In this document: positions 40,101 through 52,100 of the stretch, piece by piece
How the letters are laid out: each line of letters opens with the position of its first letter
Position numbering within the stretch: position 1 is the stretch's first letter
Assembly: GCA_964017235.1 (NCBI GenBank)
Contig: OZ024928.1
Span: forward strand, 81,401,566 to 81,465,565
DNA: 64,000 bases
Origin: Sabellastarte sp. h YS-2021
Lineage: Eukaryota; Annelida; Polychaeta; Sabellida; Sabellidae
Reading direction: 5' to 3'
The notes under the pieces: generated by a model
What the model saw: the letters and a program-made list of their open reading frames with translations, nothing else
Database searches by the model: none
Told to the model about the DNA's origin: nothing
Position numbers and translations under genes: made by a program

Positions 40101-43100
40101 CTTTTGGGATTATTATTTTAGAATGGACATTCAATCATCAATCATTTAAATACTTTGAAAATAGGTTTAGAGTTATCATTGCAGGAAGATTGAAAATATA
40201 ATTTGAGTTATGTATTTGGCGTCTGGGGATACACCATCTTCCTTGGAAGATATAAACAGAGTAGATTGATGTGCTGAAGTTCATATAATAATGGGTAATT
40301 ATGTTTTAAAAAATTCCCGATCAAAACCTGTGGCGTGAGTGATGACCTGTCTGGGGATATGTTGGCGCCGAGTTGGCCCAATCTAGTTTTTTTAATATTT
40401 TTAACCTACTTTTTACACTTAAACAATTACTTTGTTACTTTATTTCATAATACCATTTGCAGGGCACAACTTTTTTGTCCTTTTCTTCTGTCAGCTTCGG
40501 AATATCTTTCGAACATGCTGTTCAGTTACCATTTACTGTATTTCTGTACAGCCCTTTCCCTGATAATTATGCTTTCCTCTCATTATCACCATCACAAATC
40601 AAAAACATTCAGTGAGCTGACACAGTGCCCGTTCACGGGCACTCTCCTCTTGTTTGAACAAGTTGTTATATTTTACTGAATAGGCAACATTTATGAGTTT
40701 GTTATGGTAATTGGAAAACTTTTCACATGCAGATTCTTTAACAGCTGTGTACAGGTCACACACCCCAGTAAATTTTGAAATGATTGTTGGCTTTGAACAT
40801 ATATTACTAGTTTGTGTTCCCATTTTATCTAATCCACATTATTTTTCCCAGTTCAGTAAATAAATTATAAAAATAACATGATTTAGCTGTAAATTGTAAG
40901 CTGTATTTGCTGAAGTGTCCACTGATTTTATTTTCCTGATTGATCAAGGCAGGTAACAAATAGATTCTTAGGTGAACAAAAGTTCATTGTTTGATGTTTT
41001 TCATTAGGATGTGACAGATGAGCTGCAAAACTACCAAAGTGTCATCCACGCCCTGCATCAACAGGCCACAGCTCTGGGTGAACAGGTAAGATCACTTATT
41101 TCTGTTGGATTCTTTTAGACACACACTATCACTTTGCTGTGGTAAAATCATTTGGTTGTGTCATATCATACATAGTTCTTATTTGTAATACACCAAAAAG
41201 TCTAGGCAAAATGGTAAAATTATATTTTAAATGGAAAAAAGTGTTAAAGATTTATAAATAATTTATGATTTGTATGTATTTTCTTCAGTGTAATTTAAAT
41301 AAATTCTGTTATAATTACTGTCACAGATTAGGTAATTTCGGATGAGATCTTCAAAAATAGGAAACTAGTTGAAGATCTTGTCATTGTTTTCCTCACACAC
41401 AATTTATCATTTTGTCATAATAGAGTAAGAAAAGCCAGTGGTATGCATGACAACACAGGCTTCCTCTATTTTACCTGCCATACTAATAAACAGGAGATGC
41501 TAAGTGATACTGAGATCTGCACTAAATGCAAATTTAGGTAAATGAAAGTCAAGGTTGTAGAGATGCTGTGTGTTTGGCATGTGAAACATTGGGACTAGTA
41601 GTTTGAATGGCTCAGTTTCAAGTATCAGTAATTTTCTGCAATCTCTTTCAATCTCAGTGTGAAGTAAGTTGTCCAACACTACTTGAAGCCTAAAAGTCCT
41701 GAAGTAGAGCTAACTTTTCAATGATTTTGGTCTAGGACCGTGAAAACCCTGAGGTGTTAAACCAGCTTGGATTGATAGACAGAAGGTACCAAGAGCTGCT
41801 TGAGTTGGCTGCCATTCGCAAGCAGAGGCTGCTTGATGCCCTGGCTCTCTACCAACTCTACAATGAGGCAGATGGTGTGGAGCAATGGATAGCAGAGAAG
41901 GTAAGACTGAGTTAATTTAGGCGGGGAACAATATAAAAGTTAACAACAGGGTGATCTGCTTTACTTGTTGACAGAAGGAGTAAATTTCATTTTAAACATG
42001 TTACTATCTGTAACAAAAACTATGAATATTTCAGTATGACTTAAATGTGCATGAAATTCTATTCTTAGTTTGTTATGAGAGTGCCTGATTTTTGCAGAAC
42101 AAGCTGCTGAACACAATGACACCCAGTGATGATGTGGAGGAGATGGAGATACTGAAGGCTAGGTTTGACACTTTTGACCAGGAGATGAATGCCAATGCAG
42201 ACAAAGTCTCCAATGTTAATAATCTTGCCAGACAGCTTATCCAGAATTCCCATCCCAATTCAGATGATGCAATGGCAAGAGAGAACCAGGTAAAATAATT
42301 TATGTGGGGAAAAATAGTAGGTTTATGACCACAGGAACCAGGCACACTTTTTCTCCATGAATAGACTTTAGAAAACAAAGTAGAATTAACAAAATGTTCT
42401 GAATACTCTATTATCTTGCCAGGAAGTGAGTAGTATAGATCTTTAATTTGTTCATATCCTCATCAGAATATCATAAGGTAGAATTCATACCTCAAAACAA
42501 AATCTCTACTGCGTAATCTGCCCAAATATTCTCCGAGTTTCATGTGATTTCTTTCACAGTTTGAATGTTGGATGTCTCAATTGAGTCAGTACCCATATGC
42601 TAAAACAGAATGATAATATTAGTGGGTAGTCATTTGAAACAATACAGAAAGTAAGAGATGTTACAGTGAGTTGTATTTTATTGCACCTAACTACCTTGAT
42701 TTATTCTCACTGATGTTACTGATTTGCCTCAATATACAGGTGACCCAGAAGTGGGAGGAGTTGAGGCAGCTTGCAGATGACAAGCGTGGTGCATTGAACC
42801 TGTCCCATGAGGTGAATACTTGGCACATGGAATGCCAGGAAACCATGACGTGGATTAGGGAGAAGGCCAAGCTCATCGAATCCACAGATGAACTCGGCAA
42901 TGACTTGTCAGGTTGGTAAAAATAATGGTTTTGTGTGGAAATTGAGATGTTGCATAATTTCTGTTGATAACTTGTCAGTTGTAAATCACATGACAAAGAT
43001 TCTATGTAGCATGGATGTAGTGATAAGTTTTATCCAGCTTCATCATATTTGTAGCTTCAAAAACCATCTATTTGCAGTCAGTGTTGAAATCTTGAGGTAA

Positions 43101-46100
43101 CAGATTGCTGGTTTATATTTCTCCTTCATTAAAGAAAAATTATTTTCATCTACTTAATGGCCTTTTTGAAATCCAGTGTCAGTGCCGTAACTTTTTAGCA
43201 AGCTGATTGTGTACTTTGATCCTGTGTGTTATAAGCAAGAACTGATCAGTCTTGTCATATATTTTGTGCTTTTTGTAGGAGTGATCACCTTACAGAGGCG
43301 TCTGAGTGGCCTGGAGCGTGATCTTGCCGCCATTGAAGCCAAGTTGGACTCTATGAACAAAGAGGCAGACAGACTAGAGAGTGAGAAACCAGAAGAGGCA
43401 GAGGCGATTAGAGAAAAGGTCACCCAGATCACTGAGCTCTGGGAGGAGCTCAAGCAAATGGTAAAGAAATTTGAAAGTATGATTTGAATATATTGGTTAT
43501 AATTTATACAAAAATAAAAAATACTGACTGTGCTAAACTTCCATGTATCTATTGATGCTAAAGTTATGTGATTAATATGTAGTATCCTACTTGGAAACGT
43601 CACTTCCAGTCACAATGTGAACTCTATTTGATGCCCTCATTAGAATTCTGTACTATTGCAGTTGAATATAAAGAAGCACTTGCTTTGTGTCATGACCTTT
43701 CAGCTGAAGGTGAGAGATGAGCGTCTGGGCGAGGTTTCTGACCTGCAGAAGTTCCTGCAGAACTTGGACCACTTCCAGCAGTGGCTGACACGCACCCAAA
43801 CCACCATAGCCTCAGAGGACATCCCAGAGAGCTTAGCCGATGCTGAAACAATGTTGAATCAGCACAGGCAGCTGAAGGAGGAGATTGATGGCTATGCACC
43901 GGAGTATGCCAGCATGAAGGAGTATGGAGAGAAGGTAGTGGAGGGACAGGAGGATGTGCAGTACATGTTCCTCAGAGAGGTATACAGCCGTAAAGATTTG
44001 CGTGACAAAAGATTGTAAAAGTAACATGTTCCTCAAGAATTAAATTGATACTTAGTTGTGGCCATTTTTTTTTTTCTTTGCAGATTTTTGTTGACTTACA
44101 TATGTCTGTTCAATTTCAGAAAACTGGCAACCAGGAATTCTGGTGATAGAAATAGTGGTACCAGCATTTTAGTAATATGTTATATTTAAAAGATGACAAA
44201 GGAGCATTTGTCTCTGTTGGCAAAGTATGGCAAATGAGATGTGTAAACATTAGTGCACACAGTGGAGTATTGGGATTGCTATTTGGTAAATGAAAATTCT
44301 GATTTTACAGAGACTGAAGGCTCTTGATGATGGGTGGCAAGATTTACAAAAGATGTGGAGCAACAAAGAAAACAGGCTGTCGCAAGCTTTGAACTTGCAG
44401 GTCAGTCTTTATTGAACTTGCAGGTCAGTCTTTATGTTAATGTAACTTCCTGCCTTCAAACTAAGTTGGTGTGGTATGAGCATTGAGAGAGCAATTTTGA
44501 TGAAAAAGAAAATTATATTGGCAGATAGTGCGAGAGTTTGAACCTTACCTCATCTGTCATCTGGAAAGTAAGAGTATATGAGATGAAAATTTGTACCATG
44601 AATTAAAGCTTTGAAGTTTATGTATGGTTTTATCAGGTATTCCTGCGTGATGCCAAGCAAGCCGAGGTGTTACTTAGCCAACAAGATAATTTCTTGTCAA
44701 AGGAAGATGTTCCAGTAAGTATGGTTTTCTGATTTTATAAATTATCTTAGTTGTTGTTGAATAAATTTTCCAGTAAGTAAAGATAGAGTTATGTTTAATT
44801 TTAGTTAGTGTGCTGATACTGCAGCATGCTTTGAGGATTATTATGTTTTATTACACATTTTAAAATACCCCTTAATAAATTGCGGTTTCTGTCTGCCTGC
44901 AAATGCTCCCATTTGCAGTGTGGTAAAATCAGTTGAGTTTTTTTTGTGTGTGTGTGATAGTACAGTACGCAATGTGCTGAAGTCAATCTACTTATTGAAG
45001 TTATATATTTTCTCAATATAACATTGTTCTTTGTTTATGAAAATGTGAACAGAGTACCCCAGGAATAGATCGCCAGGTAAACCATTGAATTTAAATCCTT
45101 AGTATGGGACAGCATGTTTGTGCTGCAGTTACCAAATGGGTCAATAGAATCAAATCCTATTGAAGATGTCTTGAGTAAAATTTTTGTGTTGGTAACATGC
45201 AGCATTGTCATATTGTCTGAGTGTAGCGAACTATGTGCATGTCCTGGTCAGTTGTAGCAATTCTGTTTTGTTTTGGCCTGTCATTCATCCTCAGTTACCA
45301 AAATGTTTGGATGTTCATGTTGATTTCTTGGGAAATGATAGTTTTTGAGAACTTGATGTATTGAAACAACACCTGTCACATAAGGCAAATCCAACCAAGC
45401 AGCCTATTTTTTTGATAAGTGTATATTAAACTGTTATAGATGCACATTTTAATAATGCATGATCAGATTTTTGCCAATGTTTTCACACTCCAAAACACCA
45501 TGCAGGAGGCTGTCAAAATAAATACTTCATTTTAATAAGTATAAATATAAATGGAAAAAAAAGAGAAAATAAAATGCAGTGATGAATTAATTTTGAAAAT
45601 GTGAATGTTCGTGTTGAACTAGGTAGAATCAGCCAGTTTGAAGTATGTGTTTCGTGTCCAGCTGTGTTTCACTGCTGCAATTATTGTCATGTGTTGCTTT
45701 TTGTGTTACATTTTACCTGAGATTCAAAAGTGGTGACTTAACTCAGACTATTTTGGATTTTTAGTTGCCCTGTCGGACTTCATTTAAAAAAATGGTATTA
45801 AAGTCTGATTCAACTTTGATGTTATGATCAAATTTTTAACTTATTGAAAGTAGGAGTAACTAGAAAATTCTGTGTGTGTGTATTTCATAATCATTTTGTT
45901 GTTCACAATTTTTAAGCAACATTTTCACGTGCATGTTGTCTGTCATATGATGAAAATATGTTAAATTTTTAGTGAAGCTATGTTTTAGTGTCTAAATTTA
46001 TATGTTAAATTTTGGCTGTCGTGTGGACAAAGTATTCCGATTCTGAAGTTTAAATATGAAAAATTAAATAAATTTGAACTTATTCTTTTTTTTTTTTTGG

Positions 46101-49100
46101 CCGTTTCAACTTAACATAAATTGTTAAATTTGTCGTCTGCTGGGTTTCTAAACACAATTTGCATGGTGTGTGATGAATTCAGAACAAAGTAGATAAAATT
46201 AATTTTCTTCAAAGCAGACAAATTCTTAATATGCTTTAATAACTCTTGCACAATATAAATTAACAATCAATGTCAAAGGCTTTTATAAAACATGGTAGAC
46301 ATGTAGAAATGTCATATTTAATAAAAAAAACATTTAGAAAATATGATGATCATGTTTAGGACTAAATTTACCTCAATAAATAGGGACAGATTGCAGTATA
46401 TTGATATGATTTCTACTTTCAGCATTCCCTCGAGCAGGCTGAGAATCTGATCAAGCAGCACGAAGCATTTATTACCACCATGGACACCAATGATGAAAAG
46501 ATAAACACTGTCCTCAACTTTTCTGACCGCTTGGTAGAAGAAAATCACTTTGCCTCAGAGAAGATCAAGGAAAAGGCTGATGGCCTCCGGGAAAGGTGTG
46601 ACTAGACAATGTTGTTTTATTCAGTTTTTAGTACTACATAAACTGTCTAGTTCTGATTAGTATCGTACACAGCCCAGTGGTTGTTCAACTCAATGTACAC
46701 ATAATTGTAATGACAGCACAAAAATCTACCCCACAAACCAATAATAAAAAGTGTGAAACAGATAAATAAGGTGAAGATAATGTTTTATGAAAATAAGATA
46801 ACAGTTGATTTAATTGAGTGTCATCTACTGTATTTTAGGAGGGATTCTAACCGAGTGCGTGGTAATGAACAGCTTGACAGACTGAAGGACTCCTTGAAAC
46901 TACAGCAGTTCTTGCAAGAGTGTGATGAGGTGAAGTCTTAACAAGTTTGAGATATTTTAACATATATCAAAAGGTTGTAACTTTAACAAACTTCACAAAA
47001 TATGGTTATGCAAGTATTGGAGTTCTCTATACTTTGTATACTCTCATGCAGTACCTTAATGGGTGTAATTTTGTAAAAGTTTTAATGAACTAACTTTTTA
47101 AATGATGTGATTATTATTGTAGCAGGCAAACAATTTTCAAATGATAAGAGTGGCTCATGTGGGAAATACTGATGGCCACTCCCGGTATTACCCTTTTAAA
47201 AGTTCCCTATCAATCCAACTTTGTCAAGTTTCGTTTGTTCTAAGGTTTGAGATTTGTTTTGTCATATGTGGGATGGCTTGTCTTTCACCGTTTCAGCTGA
47301 ATGACTGGCTTGGAGAGAAAATGATCACTGCACAAGATGAAACATACAGAGATGCAAAGAACATTCATAGCAAGTACATGAGACACCAAGCATTTGAGTC
47401 TGAAATCTCTGCTAATAAGGAGAGGCTGGACAAACTAGAGGATGTGAGTGCTCTCCTACATTATAATGATTTGCTTTTGCAAGAAATGTCACAGGAGGAA
47501 TTGGTGACATTGTGGCAGAACATTTTGGCATTCCCCCCCGAGTTCCATCCAGCTTCTATGGCTACATGTTGGAAGCATGAATGATTTAATCCAATGAACC
47601 CCTTGCTGTTAATACAAAGGTTATAAAAGTGCAACCAAATTTGACATTAAAGTGTTGTAAGTCATACTTATGCTGATGTAACTTTTGTAATATTGTTATG
47701 ACTGAAATGATTGCCGGTCCGATTAAAGGGTTATTGTGGGGAATATGCAATTATATTTTTTTTTTCTTAAAATGTTTGGTTAATGCGTAACAAGACATTG
47801 CTGGTTGTTCAGGGCTTGTTGATTTGGAAGAGCTTGAAAATAATTAATTTAAGGGATTAAAAGCAACTCAAGTTTATATTTGCTTTGTCATGTATATCTG
47901 TTGTGGACTTTTTTTCCCACAGGAGGGGCAGAAGTTGAAGGATGAAAAGCCAGACTTTGATGAAACTGTTGACCCTAAACTGGAAGAACTGAAAGCTCAG
48001 TGGGCAGAACTTGAAAACACCACCCAGAATAAAGGGGAACGACTTTTCGATGCCAATAAACATGTATTGTATGAACAGAGCTGCGATGATATTGATGGTT
48101 GGATTAATGAGATTGAGTCTCAGATTGTCACTGAAGATGTGGGCCATGATCTAACCACTGTCAACCTTCTTGTACAAAAACAAAATGTAAGACTTTATGA
48201 CACACAGAAATTTCTATTATATGTAACACAAGTTGAGTTAAAATGAGAAAGAATGAAGAAAGTCTTCTTTTGAGAGAGCAATTTTAGTGAGCAGTATCGC
48301 CAAGCTCCACTGGTTTTATGTTTCAAACGTGACATCAAATTGGAGTACCCAACTAAATTAAAAGTATTTTCAATAACATCAATTAACTTTTGTAGTTTTT
48401 AAATTTATTCTAAGTAGTATTTATATCCCCAGACGAAAGTCGGGGATATATTGGATTCAGGTCCGTCCCGCCGCCGCCGCCGCCGCCGCAGAAATTTCCT
48501 TGTGGACGCGATAACTCAAAAACAAATTAATATTTTTTTTTCAAACTTGGTACACATGTTAAGGGTGCCCAAAGGAAGATCCCTATTTTAAGGTGACCTT
48601 AAACTCCCAGTAAAAAAGAACTTATGGCCACCTTAAGGTCAGAAATTGCACTTTTGGCCACTTAGAGCCCTGTAGGTCACAAACTATGATGCTCAGCTGG
48701 CTGAAATTTTACCTGACAACACATTAATATGTTCTTAGTACATGTGCCAAAAATCATGACTTTAAGTTGAGGAGAAAATTGTGTTTGAGGCCCATAAATA
48801 CCCCCACTTAGGGATTTTTTGCTATACTTTTCACATATTTTGCCCTATAATTTGGAAGTGATAATTCTGATGAGTCTCAAACTGCGCTAGGTATAACTTT
48901 GATATGTAATCCTTGTCTGTAGAAAATTTTAGGGCTGTAGGTTTACCCAAAGAGGTCGACTTAAGGTCTCAAAAGTGCCCACAGAGACCCAATTTATGCA
49001 CTTTTTGCCACTTTCAAGCACTGTAGCTTTCAAACTATGTCTCTCATCTAAGTTAAATATCATCTGGGAATATATCTATGTGTTTTCTTATATGTGCCCC

Positions 49101-52100
49101 AACATTTTGGCCTTTAATAGACAGTTAACCTGTGTATCAGGACCATAAACACCCACCCGAGTGACCCTTATAAGACATTTTTCACATCTTTTTCCCTGTA
49201 ACTTGGAAATGGTAAGTCTGAGAAGTTTCAAACTGTATTAGATATATATTCTGTGTGTAATCTTAGTATGTAACAGATTTTAAGTCTGAAGCTTTAATTT
49301 TGAAGGTCAAATTGAGGTCTCTAAAAGGCTCCCAAAGACCCAATATTTGGACTTTTTGCTACTTTTAAGCCCTGTGACTGTCAAACTATGTGACTGATAG
49401 AGCTCAAATCTTATCTGAGAAGATATTAGTATGTTATTTTTATATGTGCCAAAAATTAAGGCTTTAAGAAGACATTTAACCTGTGTATGAGGACCATAAA
49501 TCCCCACCCGAGTGACCATTTTTAGACATTTTTCACATATTTTTCCCTGTAACTTGGAAATGGTAAGTCTAAGAAGTTTCAAACTGTATTAGATGCATAT
49601 TCTATGTGTAATCTTAGTATGTGACAAATTTTAAGTCTGAAGCTTTAATTTGAAGGCCACATTTAGGTCTCTAGAAGGCCCCATAAAGACCCAGTATTTG
49701 GACTTTTTGCCAATTTTAAGGCCTGTGACTGTTAAACTATGTGACTGATAGAGCTGAAATCTCATCTGGGAATACATTATTATGTTCTTTTTACATGTGC
49801 CAAAAATCAAGGCTTCAAGTAGACATTTAACCTGTGTATGAGGACCTTAAACACCCACCTGAGTGACCCTTTTAAGACATTTTTCACATATTTTGCTCTG
49901 TAACTTGGAAATGGTAAGTCTGAGAAGTTTCAAACTTTATTAGATACATATTCTATGTGTAATCTTAGTATGTAACAAATTTTAAGTCTGAAGCTTTAAT
50001 TTGAAAGCCACATCGAGATCTCTAAAAGGCCCACAATGACCCAATATTTGGACTTTTTACCACCTTTAAGCCCTGTAACTGTTAAACTATGTGATTGATG
50101 GAGCTGAAATCCCATCTGGGAATGCATTATTATGTCCTTTTTACATATGCCGAAAATCAAGGTTTTTAGTAGACATTTAACCTGTGTATGAGGGCCATAG
50201 ACACTCGCCCAAGTGCCTTTTTTGACATTTTTTCCGTATTTTGCCCTGTTATTTGGAAATGCTTAGTGTGACAAGTCTTAAACTGTATTATATATAATTT
50301 TTGTTTGTTATGTATGTCCCCCAAAAAGTTTCAGATCTGTAGTTTAATTGCTAAGGTCTCTTTAACAATTGTAAAATGCCCACAGAAACCCAATTTATGG
50401 ATATTATGCCACTTTAAAGCCCAGTAACTGTCAAACTATGTGGGTTATAGAGCTGAAATCTTTGAATTTTTAAAAGGAAATGCCTGTCTATTTAAATTTT
50501 GAATATTAATTTTTATTGCGTTAATACATCCTATCCAATGGACAATAGCTTATCCGGTCGGCGCAGACCGGCCCGCCAAACGTCAGAAAAAGACGTCCTG
50601 TGTCTCCACCGGCCAGGCCGGTCCAGTGCTGTGCACTCGCCAGGTGGCGTGTAGTACTTCCTTCCTGTCTAGACAGCGTGACGTCATAGCATCTTTTTCG
50701 TTTGGCGCATGCTTGTGTGCACGGAATAATTTTATCAGAAGTTTATCTTCAGTTTTCATTGTTATTGGTGAGAATTGTGCTTTATATTTGTGCTTACTTT
50801 ATCTTGGGAGTATATAGACCTGTTAGAACTCTGTTTTTTACTGCCATCAGATCGTTATGTCTTCCCCGGGCCAGAAACATGGTAACTGTGGACACATCAT
50901 GGCTAGTTTTGACAGCCATTGTTTCTGCGCGCGCTGCAGGGAGAAGGGGAAAGGTTCAGACCCTTGCGTTTCTAACAACGATTGCCAGGCTTGTAACTCT
51001 TTGACTGAGGAACAACGCGTTCAGTTGTCTACCCCCAGTTATAGATTGAAGAAAGAAAAGCGCGAATTAAAGAAAGCGTCAGATACTCCCACTAAGGACT
51101 CAAACAGTTCCACCCTCATTGACCCGTCCTCTGTGACGGTAGTGGGGGCTGTGGACGGCCAAGGGATGGTACAGTCCCCAGGCTCGAGTTCCTCTACCAA
51201 GAAGAAGAAATCTTCATCTTCTGACAAGAAACCCACTATCAAACATTCTAAGTCTTCAGAGAAGCCGGCCAAGTCGCCTACCACTCTCAGATCCTCAGCT
51301 GACGCAAGGATTGATGAGCTCGACCAGAAATGGTCGGATAGGTTTAACAGACTGGAGGCTCTCTTACTTGCAAAGACTATGGACAAAGAACCCACCTTTT
51401 CAACAGTTAAAGTGGCTCCTACTTCTTCCGCTCCTCCTGGCATTGCTAAGTCTTCTGAGCCGTTTATCAGACCTTCAGATGCCATTCCACATTCAGATTT
51501 GGCCGGTAACCGTTCCTCTCCACAGAGTCAGGCTACCGACAAGTCGCACTCTTCATCCGCTGATGACAAGCTACCTTCTTCAGATTTGCATGGTGTATCT
51601 CAGACTGCTCACAGAGCTCAGTCGACCAGCAAGTCGCTTAGGGAGAAATCGACCACATCAGATCTGACTGGTACCGACCCACCCTCTCATCAGGTTCCCA
51701 GCAGGTCGTCTGTCACACCGGCCGGCCTTCACAGCCCACCGGCTATGGACACGGACTCGGACTCAGATTTCTCCGACCAGCCCCCAGTGGACATTTTCGT
51801 CGAAGAAGGGGAATTGTCCGACCAGGACCCAGATGCTGCTTCTGCTGACCCCGACCAGGTCCTCTCAGAGGACCAGAATTACAGGGAGACCATGAGAGGC
51901 ATTAGGTCATACATGGGCTGGTCCCATATCCCTGATTTGGATACAGCGACCACAGCATCTGATGATAACCCGTTCGCTGGGCCTCAGTCTCAACCTACAG
52001 GGAAAATCTCAGTCAATATGCCAACCGACGAGTGGTTGTGCAAAAAGATGGGTAGGCTGAACCTAACACTGGTGGAGGGGTATCCCTCACGCAGCTCGGA

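Larger units (their letters stand above)
33701..40656. mobile_element. Helitron-like family B, copy 2, interrupted by Helitron A copy 2
   Basis: Same ends as copy 1: CACTCTGCGGCGTGGGCGTA at the left, and at the right the hairpin GTGCCCG-TTCA-CGGGCAC (40625-40642) then TCTCCTCTTGTTTG. The 155-bp array is longer here (about 34060-36420, roughly 15 units), followed by the 148-bp array (36420-37090). Helitron A occupies 37106-40386; on both sides the sequence continues in register with copy 1. Confidence 0.8.

Noticed and set aside
51039-51485. 148-codon minus-strand frame inside DIRS ORF1
   Set aside because: Antisense shadow of a Ser/Lys-rich coding region; no family features.
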